This document shows positions 43,852 through 54,547 of a DNA stretch of 64,000 nt, piece by piece. Within the stretch, counting starts at the first letter, position 1. Every line of letters begins with the position of its first letter. Location: contig JAOBSW010000275.1 of assembly GCA_026214975.1 (NCBI GenBank), positions 1 through 64,000 of the forward strand. The letters run 5' to 3'. Below the pieces are notes generated by a model. The model searched no databases, had not been told where the DNA came from, and was given only the letters and a program-made list of their open reading frames with translations. The translations under genes were made by a program, and so were the position numbers. Origin of the DNA: Gentiana macrophylla (lineage: Eukaryota; Streptophyta; Magnoliopsida; Gentianales; Gentianaceae).

Positions 43852-46800
43852 TCAAATCGCAGGGTTAAGGGCACGTTCTATTTCCTCAAGGGAACGTCCT
43901 TTTGTCTCCACGATATTGCCAGATATATACAACACTGCCAGAGAACATACGGAAGCAAATCCTAGATACACCGTACTGATTCCATACTTATTTACAAAGC
44001 TCAGGAAGTACAGCCCTATCACAAAATTCGACACCTGTTCAACAGACGTAAAACCAACACGTGTAAGATCAAAGTGAAAAATCCAAGGCATAGAACATGC
44101 CCGAGAGAATAAAGGGACGCCTTTAGTGACACCACAGCATTTTCAGTATGGTATCAACACTGGAAATAATCAACCAGCAGAAAGTCGAATCTAGAGCGGA
44201 TAATTGACTTTCACATGGTCAAATCAACCAACAGAAAGTCGATTCTCAGCTCTACAATCGATTGTGCAAAAATCAATTCTGCTGTAGTACTAAAAATGAT
44301 AGATTTGGTGTGGTGCCACTAAAGACACCCAAAATAAAAACTAGGTAAACTTGGAAAGATATGAATGAAAACTTAAGAATCTTCAAAATATGCTCCGTCC
44401 CATAAATTAGGACCACATGCTTTCGTAGCATTTTCACACTTTTTCCGTACTTACATTATGTACCATTTCGTAGCATTCATAGTTTCATACATTTTTCGTA
44501 CCTTTTTTTTCGGTACGAAATGGCATGAAAGCATATACATTTTGAAGGTTAAAAAAACGGAGCATAAATTACAGATTTTGAACTTGTACGCCATACTTTT
44601 TCAGCAATTTCAAGTAGTGGACATACCCAATGTGTAGCCAAAGATAAGGCAACTGCTTTAGCCCTAATCCTAGAGGCAAATATCTCCGGTAGAAGAAGAG
44701 CAGGTACAGGACCAGCACCAAGTGAAAACGACAACACATAACTGCAAAAGTGTTAATAACGGAAAGCTTTATATCATTAGCCACTGCCAAAATTATGCTT
44801 ACTATTGTCCAAGAAATGAACATTGTACTTACAGAACAGTGCCTGTTACAGCAAGTGTACCAGCATACGGCGCCAAAACGCTCCACGAAAGTGATAACGA
44901 AAGCAGTAACATTGAAGCAGCCTAAATAGGTTGAGTAATGCAAAGATCGTGAAGGAAACATCAATAACAACGAAAAAAGAGAGGGTTTCTGTTTCTGTTT
45001 CTCTATTATTATACGACTTATACGTACCATTCCTGCAAAGCTTATGAGTAAAAGACTTTTCCGTCCTTGTTTGTCCATCAAGGAGGATGCCACCGTTGTG
45101 CCTAAAAGAATTTACACATAGTCAGATGAAAATTGTACTTGAACTGTCAGAAACGAATTCTGAATTTTAATATCAGGGATCTCACCAAAAACATTTGATG
45201 CCCCGACTAGAGCACTTGCTGCAATGTCAGATGCAATCCCAGCACTACGGAACACAGCGGTGGAATAATAAACAACAGCATTGATTCCAGCCAACTGCTG
45301 AAACAAAAATAGAGCCATCCCAACACCAACAACTGCAGGAACAAACATTGTCCACATAAAAACGAAGCACAAATGCTATTAGAAATTAGCTCGTGCAAGG
45401 ATAAGCAAGAGGGAACACGAAAAGCCTCATCCTTCAGAAGATGAGAACCCACCAAAACCCAGTATGATAAAATAAAATAAAAAACCAACAACTACTAAAC
45501 TATTAAATCCAATTCATCAAAGCACGTTCAATAGGTCAAGGAGGACAATGACAGCTCAGCAAAAGGTATACCTTTTCGGTAACGACCACTCAAAAGATCA
45601 AACCAATTAGCTTCTGGTTCTGAAGAACCTCGAGCAGCTGCATTCAAATCATCCATGACTTCGACAACTCTTTCTTTGCCAAATAGCCTTTTTATCGACA
45701 TTTCAGCCTCAGGGATTTTCCCTTGCTGCACTTACAATAGTCCTACTTTAGTTCATTTAGAGGCAAAAATGAAGAAAAACACCATAATAGCTCAGACTAG
45801 TTAGGCCATAGATACTGTTTATAAAAGAGTGTCCTCCATGTATAGTTTGAAACTGAACCTGAAAAAGCCATCTGGGACTTTCAGGAGAAAATGCCATTCC
45901 CAATGCCAACAACACCGATGGGAGAAGGGAAATCCCAAACATTGTCCTCCACCTAAAGAACACATACAGCAAGGATTAACTGTGATTCTACTCAAAAACC
46001 AAGTAACACGCAATTCGTATCTCCCACTTTCAATACTGAATCTACAACAAATTTCCAGAAGAAATGTTTCAACGACAAAAACAGAAAGAAAAAAAAAACA
46101 CCATCTTTCTATTTGGCACGAGCATAGTCTGGTTAACGTAGCTCCCCAAGAGTCATACAGGTACACCACCTTTTTCATTCTATTAAAATGGTCCACCTAA
46201 TTTATTTATGTGGAATGGGAATGGGTAGAAATGGTTGCTTTCTCACCTATTGAAATACCCCTACTGTTTAGTGTCCAGTCCCGAAATTTCGCCTTTCTTA
46301 AATCCAATGACAAAAAAAAGGGCATTCATAGGTTTCAGGAAAGCATGCTTTTGTATTTTACCATATTCAGAAACTGACTCTATTCTCCTCATTGGAATTG
46401 AAGTATAAAAGGAGAGGGGCAAAAGTACCAAACAGGGCTTCCAGCTAAAGGCAACCCAGCAACCAAGGCTGCAAGAATGCCGATACAGATGAATAGCTGG
46501 TTAACAGAGCCGAGAGTGCCACTTAATTTCAGTTGGAGCGATCTGTGCATATAAAACTTGTCAGCTGAATATTCAAGAAGAGTTAAGATCACATACATGT
46601 AAGAAGTCAGACCTCGGATATGTAGAGTGGAACAATGGCAGATGATATACCGATTCCTATGCCAGCAAGTAAGCGTCCAAATATCATTGTTTCTACATTC
46701 TTTGCAGTTGCACTAAAATTTTGAGATTATTAAAATATCAAACACTTAGCGCAGTCAATTAGCTACACTTAACAATAAAATAATCAGCCGCAGTTGTAAG

Positions 46801-48588
46801 AGAAAAACCTAAGAAATGCTCCAATTGCAAGTGGAATTGCATCTAATATGAAAGTCTTTGTACGACCGAATTTATCAGCCAGAGTTCCCCCAGTAAATGA
46901 ACCAACGGTAGCGCCAGCAAGAAGAGAACTGACAACCCAACCTATTCAAAGATAAGAGAGATGAAAATTCAGTTCCCGAACAAAAACGGTTAACAGACTT
47001 ACATAAGTTTCTGCCTTATGGAACAGAAGCAAATGGGAGTATAATCACATACAAACCCTAGTAACGGCTAACAACCATTCAATTGCACTAAACCAAAACT
47101 TGCCTTGCAGTGCAGTGTTCTCAGCTATCCCAAGATCCACGGAGAGGTATTCAAGAGCACCGTTTACCACCCTAATGACATAATAATAACAAATTAGATC
47201 CAATTTATTCCCTTTTTAACATCATCAATAGAATTCAGCAGACAAATAAATATAACATCTGGAAGAAAAAAAACGTCAAACAGCATGGTTGTTTTCACGG
47301 CGGTACTAAGACACTGTAGAGGAAACTCCTATCAGCCATGTGGTATCCAGGAGAGGAGGAACCTGAAAAGAATTAACAAAAGACGTAGCACAGATATTCA
47401 AGTAGGAGCCCTACCCTAGATGATATCCAAACAAAGTAGCTCCCAAGCAAGCAACCCCAACATAAGGCAACACAGACCAAGATGACCTCTGCTTAATTTT
47501 TGCAGGTTCAATGTCCTCAATATCTCCTCCTACAAAATGAATGACATGAATGCAGTCAAAGAAGTAGTACCACTTGAATCTGAATATGCAGCACCCGCTG
47601 TTGTTCTTTCGAGATACTAAACATTAATAGGAACTTCAAGATAAAGGAACTAAGACTAGAAAGGTCAGTTAGTATACATTCTAAGCATCAATAAAGCATA
47701 ACAACAAGCCCCAAATTCGAAATCTATCCGACGGATTTAATCATATTGTCAAATGAAGATGTTATACATTCTAGAACCATAGCATTTGATAAAGCTGAAG
47801 AGAAATGGAAATTTTAGAATACAACCGTAGTAGGAAGGTTGTACCATGTGGCGGAGGAGGTGTATATTATGTGAAAGAACAAAAAATGAAAGGATATGAT
47901 GCATAGTACTTAGTACAACCTTTGTATCATAAAATCTCTCTATCAGAGAAATGATGAAAATGCATTCTGCAATTTTCAAGCAAAATTACTCAGTCGACTG
48001 TATCCCTATCATAGTGCGCTTATTAAAGGCACCATAACAAAACTACTGTGGCACCTTACTTTGGGGTAAGTTCGACTTTCTAAAAGTCCAAAATGAACAT
48101 TCACCGTCTACAAAATACAAAGTCGAATATTTAGCTTAGATTCGATCGACTTTCAAGAAATCGAATGTCACGGTGGTGCCCCGAAAATAGATTCGATGAT
48201 GTGCCTTAAACAAACACCCTTTCACAAATAGCTACCAAATTTGAAATGAAACTCAGATGTACAATGGCGCTTCTCAAAGCCAAAAAACCAAAGTGAAAAA
48301 GAATAGGAAACAAAATCAATAAAACGAACCAGTAGAAGCTTGTGCCTTGATTGACCTAGGCTTGACGGACGATCCAATCGCGCTATAAGCACCGTTTTTG
48401 ACAGAACCGAGCTCGATTCCCATGGGAACCGAAGTAAGCCTCAACCCGAAGCAGCTATTCCTCTCCGACATGCAGAGATTGGTAGATGCAGCAACACTAT
48501 CACTCCTCAAATTGCCAAAATCTCGCCGTCGTCGTCCAATCACAAAACCTCCGGCACTAGCTTTCACTGAATAAGTCGATGTTTGCAT
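43852..48588 (-). CDS. pGlcT: Plastidic glucose transporter (pGlcT/GLT1), MFS family
   Basis: Thirteen exons: 48588-48330, 47529-47415, 47171-47104, 46941-46809, 46712-46613, 46542-46429, 45952-45859, 45725-45572, 45332-45186, 45101-45028, 44921-44833, 44741-44627, 44034-43852. About 547 aa, close to Arabidopsis pGlcT (546). It has a plastid transit peptide (MQTSTYSVKASAGGF to AQAST) and 12 membrane segments with sugar-porter signatures (GRLLAGIGIG, PESPRW, QQLAGINAVVYYS, DKQGRKS, PEIFASRIRAKA, ETKGRSLEEIE). It exports glucose from starch breakdown across the inner envelope. Exon 6 holds one extra A near 46524 (after the IAPTEI-like residues) that shifts the frame; without it all exon phases agree. 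Intron 3 has a GC donor (GCAAGT). Start chosen at 48588; upstream codons lack ATG. Confidence 0.92.
44391..44567. mobile_element. Stowaway-like MITE in the pGlcT gene
   Basis: The left end ATGCTCCGTCCCATAAATTAGGACC and the right end ACGGAGCAT form inverted repeats of the type CTCCGTCCCA. About 177 bp, in the last intron of the transporter gene and close to the exon 12 border. Confidence 0.55.
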
Positions 48589-48947
48589 ACTTTCCACTCT
48601 ACCTGTCTAAACTACTTATAAAAAGAAAAGTCAACAAACATTAAATAAGACAAACGTGATAGCCTGTTAGAGATTAATACCTTTAAAACATACACTCTAT
48701 ACGCTACTATGGACAGAGGAAAGCAAGAAAAATGCAGATAAAGAGTAATGCAGAAATAATGTGAATCTGCAGAATTAGCACGGAAAGCTTACAGTGAAAT
48801 TGGCGATGATGCAGCGTGAAAAGTTCGAAGCTTTCTAACGGTTTTTCCGATGATCGCTATATCTGCAAATCACTTAAATGGAATTAGCGTGAAGATTCAG
48901 AGGGGTGATAACCTTGGTAAATCCGAACTAAAACGAGGAGATAAAAT

Positions 48948-48992
<45 letters not shown>

Positions 48993-49019
48993 GAGACTAG
49001 AGTTGAAAAATAGATTTAT

Positions 49020-49070
<51 letters not shown>

Positions 49071-49262
49071 TGAATGGAAATGGCTGTTTTTACCGGGAGA
49101 TTCTACCGTAGGAACTGCACCGTTGGATGATCGACACGAGTAAAAAAAAGACAAAACCGGCTCAATAAAGACACTTTGCATAATAATTTTCCGTTTTTAC
49201 TCATTTACTTACCACGTGTATTTTTTTTGGGGGGGTTTGGGTTGCGGCTCATTTAGCATTGA
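48589..49262. other. Upstream region of pGlcT with two long poly(A) tracts
   Basis: 5' UTR and promoter side of the minus-strand transporter. Poly(A) tracts of about 38 and 41 nt lie at 48949-48987 and 49028-49068. On the transporter strand these are poly(T) about 360-480 bp before the start codon. A short T8G9 run sits at 49221-49237. Confidence 0.6.
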
Positions 49263-49263
49263 C

Positions 49264-49300
49264 TAGTAAAATACACGTGCGTCTGCACGTGTTTTACTGA
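49264..49300 (-). other. Helitron 3' terminal hairpin and CTAG end
   Basis: The stem ACACGTGC/GCACGTGT with loop AGAC lies 6 nt before CTAG. Outer AGTAAAA/TTTTACT adds further pairing. Confidence 0.65.
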
Positions 49301-50339
49301 AATAAAACTTTTGGAAATTTTAAAATAACAATATTAATCAAAAAATAATTTATTAAGTATTTGTTTCTCATGAAATATAAATATGCTATTAATGATAATT
49401 ATAAAAAAAAATCTTATGCTTTTTATTAGTATTTTGAATTTATAAATGCATGTATTTGATACATTTGTTAACATTTAAAGATAATAAGCATTCTGAATTT
49501 ACGAATATATGTATCTAATATATATATATCAAGAACATTTTCTTCATACTTATCTAGTAAACCTGTGGACATTTTCTATATTTATAAGCAACTTTTCGTG
49601 ATATTTTACTCTAAACATAAACGACTCATTTTGACGATTAATACATGTAAAAGTATATCATGTAAGTTTTGTGTACATATTATTTTATGTGCTTATTATA
49701 TCTTACCTATGAATATAATTTAACGATTGTAAAGTAAATCTTATGAAACAAAGTTACATTTGAGATAATGATAAGTATATTAAAAAACCTGATTAAGGAA
49801 TCTACGATTCAATTTAATTAATTATTATGATAGGAAGAATGGTGAACCCATATAATTTTATTGTAGGTTGTAAAAGGTTAAACATATATTTTAATCATTA
49901 TAACTATCATTTAATTGTTATCTAAATTATATTTTTATCGTTCATATTTATGTGATTAAATTGACAAACCATACATACAAATCCAACATATCTCCCTGCA
50001 TAATGAATGCGTTCATATTTGACGGATGGATTATGCATCGTGGAATTACCCTATCTTCAATCTTATTTGTTATACTATCTTTGGATTAGACATGATCTAC
50101 TTATTTTATTTTTTCTCCTTCTCAAAATACCATTCCGTTTATCACTCAGGCAAAAAGAATTCTTTCGTGAGGCATAGACTACTTTATATGATACATATGC
50201 AAAGCCCTCCCGTGGACTAATCCAACAAATTAAACATTACCTCAAATCTATGCAAAAATGTACTTAAAAATTCTTTAATTATCTTCATGTTGTGAAAATT
50301 GAAGTTCTTTGAATTAGTCTACGGATCTAGATTATCTTG

Positions 50340-52400
50340 TGAAACTTATTTGGACAATTTGAGAGATGAGTATTTAGAGTTGGCTAGGGTTGTTCAAGCA
50401 TGTTACACCCTCATTGATTTTGAAGAGCTCCATGAAAAGCTACTTAATTATGCGACTCTTCCGTAAAATTGAAACCAATTGCTTTTCTTTGGTCTTGCTA
50501 CTGACTCATTCAACCGTATAACATCCTCTCGAGTCTTTGGTTCATGTTCACGTATTAATATTCCTAATTCTTGGAAACAAACACAAAATACTTTCTCGCA
50601 TGCAGTAGGCACGATTTTTTTGCCCTAAAAAACCTTACTTGGGTATTTCAGTGTGAAAATTGCAAGGACGTTCAGAGAAATTGTGCAATTCTTACCAGGT
50701 TCTACCTCTTAAAACTCTTTCTCATTCTGTCTGGCCCTTCAACATTGCATCCTTTTAAGCACCTTGGATGCTCCATAGTTTGGCATTACACATGCCTTAT
50801 TCTAGCAATGAAGACATCATGGTTGGTGATGGAAATAATCTTGCCATCACACACATAGGTTCTACTTTCTCTTCTCCTTCGAAATATTTTACATTGAATG
50901 ATGCTTGACGATGTCTGAAATCGTCCGGGTTACAATTGAATTGATAAATGGGTAAATAAACCTCTGAGTGATGATCCAAATAATTCTTTCAAATGGATTT
51001 GAGAGTGGGCCTACAAAACACAAAAAAACGTGAGGGGTGTTGCACCTTTCTCCGGGGACACTCCCGCGCTCAAGGAAATATTTGAATAGAGGAATTTATG
51101 TTAAGACAGTAAGCGAGAACGTATATCAAGCATATTATGCGTGTACTTTGTAATTGAGGAAGATGATCATTTATATACCTCTCCCTAAGCTTTTGAGGGA
51201 GTAGATTATGATGCATTGAAGTCATGGTCAAGGGAGTTTATCACATATTGAAGTAATGGAGCATGTTATGGAGCAATTATGGCTCAATCTATAATGAAAC
51301 GTATGTTTTAGAGCCATCACTATAGCAGTTACTATCACGGAGTAATGTCGGTGTGAAGTCCGAAACGATCATTGAAGAGAATGTAATCGTTTCTTGAGGT
51401 CGAGGATGACATGTATTATATTGAGCATAAATAACCGAGGTGACCTACACAACGTCGGCAATAAGAGAATGTAGGCGTCTTGTATCTTACCGGTTATGAG
51501 GGACATAAGGCGACATGCACCATGTCAGACAAAGGACGACATGCGTCATACCGGTTGAAGTTATAAGGGTGGCATGCGATGTACTAAAGATGAGCCTTGA
51601 TGGTTGAGTCCCGATATCGAGTTGAGACCATGTCGGCCCAAAATGTTGATATGACCTTTATCACTCTATGTGAGTCTGAGGAGTACCGCATGTAGGGTGA
51701 CCAATCTCACTTATTTTAATGTTAGCAGTGTTCCTAGCATGTCACGTAATTTTTTTTTATCTTAGCAGTGTTCCTAGCATGTCACGTAATTTTTTTATCT
51801 ATCTCTTAGCTTTGTCAATCCCATAATGTTTCTTTTGAATACTTACCCTCTAAATTTCTTCGAGTGATATCGTCAAACCACTACTCCTATGATTCAATGA
51901 ACGTTAAAAATGGATTGTATGAATGACCAAACTCCTTCTTTCCAGCTTATTAGAGTGAACAAAATATCAAAAAGTGCTTGGCATCATCGTCTTGGTCACA
52001 CATTTACCCCTATTTTCAAGATATTCCTTGTCAAAATGATCTAAGTGTTGCCACCACGAGTGTTTATTCCCATTGTTTTGCTTGTTTAAAGAATAAAAGT
52101 TACAAACTTTCTTTTGCTACTTCAATTTTATGTTATTCTCCTCCCCTACAGATTAATTTCACCGACGTTTGGATATCCACGATTGTGTAGTGTGATGGCT
52201 TCAAATATTACATAATTTTACCAAGTATACATGGTTTTGTCCATGAATACATATATGTGATGTGATTGATGTTTTTATGCATTTTAAGGCTTTTGTTCAA
52301 AAATTCTTTGATACTCTACAATAAAATTATATTGATACTGAGGGTGAATACATAACCTTTAAAAAGTTATTTGGCACAAGAAGGTATAATTCATTAAACC
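50340..52400 (+). mobile_element. Decayed Ty1/copia retrotransposon remnant
   Basis: Across several frames the plus strand reads copia landmarks in order: gag (DEYLELARVVQACYTLIDF and EELHEKLLNYA, about 50367-50465), the region after the protease site (DIMVGDGNNLAITHIGST, about 50812-50865) and GAG-pre-integrase (WHHRLGH, 51980-52000, then CFACLKNKSYKLSF). The start of integrase follows (PLQINFTDVW, then FKYYI.., KAFVQKFF-like, to about 52370). LTRs and RT are not found. Between 50920 and 51880 nothing copia-like is recognised, so the element may be interrupted. It is nested inside the candidate Helitron. Confidence 0.65.
51722..51800. repeat. Two-copy 41-bp tandem repeat
   Basis: TTAGCAGTGTTCCTAGCATG followed by TCACGTAATTTTTTT and ATC occurs twice in a row, differing only in T-run length. 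Confidence 0.75.
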
Positions 52401-52756
52401 ACACCCATGAACGCATTTTTTTTTATAAAGACTTCATCTTATCTTTATTGTCATAGCTTTTATCTATGTGCTTTTATCTATGTTATTTAATACATAACCA
52501 TGATTGTTATATTTAAGGAGAAAATTAATTAGGGATAAACATTTTTTGAGGGAATATATAGGGAATAAACTCACTTGCACTTATATTATTTTTCTATTTC
52601 TTAAATTTGGTTAGCGAACAACACACTAATTATCTATGTTATTTAATACCTACATTATTATATTTAATGATATAAAATAACTTGAAAAAAGACCTTTTAG
52701 TTTATGTTGGATTTTTTTAGATTGTACGGTTTACTCTTATGTTCTTCGTATGCATA

Positions 52757-53609
52757 TGGTGTGTTTGGATTGCTTGAATGAATGGAATGAAATGGTTTTT
52801 TTTTTCATACTATTCAAACATTCTGTCGTGTTTGGATGCGAGAGAATGAAACTAATTTTCATTCCATTTGAATAAATTTTGGTCATTTTTCATTCCATAA
52901 AAAATTGGATGGAATGGTTGGATGGAATGAAATTTATAACATAACCTCAGTGATAAAAATCAACTACCGTCCACCCCACAACCCCACTACCTACCTCCCG
53001 CACCACCCCGCCTACCCCATCGAAACCAACCACCACCACCTTCCTCCGCACCACCACCACCGCCACCGCCGCCGCCACATATCACCATCATTGTCACAAC
53101 TAATCACCATCCCCATCATAACCCAACCCACCATCATCCACCTTCCACGTACCGTTACCAACCACTTCACTACTACCTCTTACCACGACCCACCTTACCA
53201 TCATCTTTCCCATTTTCACACATAACCTGCCCTACCACCACCCACTTCCACTATCCTCCACCATAACGAACCCCATCAACATCGATATTTACTCGTCCGC
53301 CACCACCCACCTTACAATCACCCATCACCACACACCACACACCACACTACCCTCATCACTACAACAATCACCATCACCATTGCACACCTCACAACAACAC
53401 CGCCACCCCCATCTCTGCACATCCCACCGCTACCCGCCATACTCATCAACACACATCACCATCAACCATCGTGTCAATTGCCGCATCCTATATAATCTGA
53501 TACATTTCATTCCATTACTTTCCGAACGTAGGAATGGAATCACTTTCATTCCATTCCATCAGTTTCATTTCATTCCATTCAATTTCATTCAAGCAATTCG
53601 ATCGCACCA
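52757..53609. mobile_element. Foldback/MITE-like DNA element with a CCACCA-rich core
   Basis: The left end TGGTGTGTTTGGATTGCTTG then AATGAATGGAATGAAATGG is mirrored on the right by the complement of TGGTGCGATCGAATTGCTTG then AATGAAATTGAATGGAATG. This makes an imperfect inverted repeat of about 40-60 bp. The core (52960-53470) is a CCACCA/CACCAT-rich, pyrimidine-biased low-complexity stretch. No transposase. Target duplication unclear. Confidence 0.55.
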
Positions 53610-54180
53610 TTATAATTACGCTTTTTCATTTACATTTGACGTACGCTTTTGTTATATAGATAAATCATTATAATATTTCTTTTAAGTTTATCATTTTGTT
53701 TTATTTTTTTAAAGGTAAGTTTATATCATTTTTAGTTGATGTGGGTAATATTTTGATGTCGGCTCATTACGTTTACTTTCACGGAAGCCTTTTTTTAATT
53801 AAAATTATAATAGATGATATTGAGTTATTTAATAGGAATTACATTTATAATTTAATAATTACTTAATTATTATATTCATTATTGAAATAAATTAACATAT
53901 TGATTGAAATTTTATAAATAAGGTCTTAACGTTGAATAAAAATGATAAGGTCTCAACAAGAAAAAAACGTTGAATTTTAAAAAAAAAAAACAAAACAAAA
54001 CAAAAAAACACGTTGAATCAAAAAGTTATAATGTCTTGATATGTTTTTTTTTTTATATTAATAATCATTCCTTTTATGGTTAGGTTTATAATTAATTGGA
54101 TTGGATAGATATATATGGAATTTAATTAAAGTTTATAATTGATCGGATGTATATATGGAATACTAAATTAAATTTATAAC
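53610..54180. other. Helitron 5' portion without genes
   Basis: AT-rich, with an A/C-rich tract (AAACAAAACAAAACAAA) at 53990-54007. No gene seen. Confidence 0.35.
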
Positions 54181-54277
54181 AATTTTCAAGGGTGAAAACA
54201 CTTGACGGGGGAAACACACCCGCTCTTTTATAATAGTAATGATATGAACTAAATTATCACGTGGAAAGATATATCAA

Positions 54278-54547
54278 ATGAATCGATGTTTTTGTCTGAC
54301 GTCATTTAGTGATCTTCTAAAAAACTGTTCAAAAAAGCCTTTGTCTCAAAAACAACAAGATAAAGGTAGTAATAATAATAATATTATTATTATTATCGGC
54401 ACGGGTTTGGAGACATCATCTAATGTGGCTCGATGCAGTAGTAAAAAGAAAGGAAAGAAAAGGAAACAAATAGATCCAGCTCTGCTTGGATTCAAGGTTA
54501 CAAGTAATCGCATAATGAAGGGCGAAATTCAACGGCTAGATGATTGA
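54278..54547 (+). pseudogene. C-terminal fragment of an EXA1-like GYF-domain protein
   Basis: The frame reads TSFSDLLKNCSKKP, then a spacer with an AAT/ATT microsatellite, then KKKGKKRKQIDPALLGFKV and TSNRIMKGEIQRLDD before the stop. This tail (LLGFxVxSNRIMxGEIQ) is the conserved end of plant GYF-domain translational regulators of the EXA1 family. The rest of the gene (about 1500 aa with the GYF domain) is absent from both sides, so this is an isolated 3' fragment. The microsatellite spacer (NNNNIIIII) may contain former intron sequence. It abuts the 5' end of the Helitron. Confidence 0.6.

Larger units (their letters stand above)
49263..54242 (-). mobile_element. Candidate non-autonomous Helitron
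   Basis: On the minus strand the right end reads A|TCATTACTATTATAAAAGAGCGGG (54242 downwards), the typical plant Helitron 5' start (TC...TATTATAAAAG). The left end reads ACACGTGC-AGAC-GCACGTGT-ATTTTA-CTAG|T: a perfect 8-bp hairpin followed by the CTRR terminus. Insertion between A and T with no target duplication is as expected for Helitrons. Length 4980 bp. No Rep/helicase motifs were found; inside are a decayed Ty1/copia element and a foldback DNA element. It sits about 675 bp upstream of the transporter gene. Pairing of these two ends is inferred. Confidence 0.6.

Noticed and set aside
44569..45093. 174-codon minus-strand open frame overlapping pGlcT exons 10-12
   Set aside because: It runs through introns in the wrong frame; the MFS reading with splice sites explains the region.
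45829..46200. 123-codon plus-strand open frame
   Set aside because: Antisense to pGlcT exon 7 and an intron; no domain.
48850..49143. 97-codon open frame with long poly-lysine
   Set aside because: It is the translation of two poly(A) tracts in the pGlcT upstream region, not a gene.
52905..53225. 106-codon His/Pro/Thr-rich open frame
   Set aside because: Product of the CCACCA low-complexity core of the foldback element.
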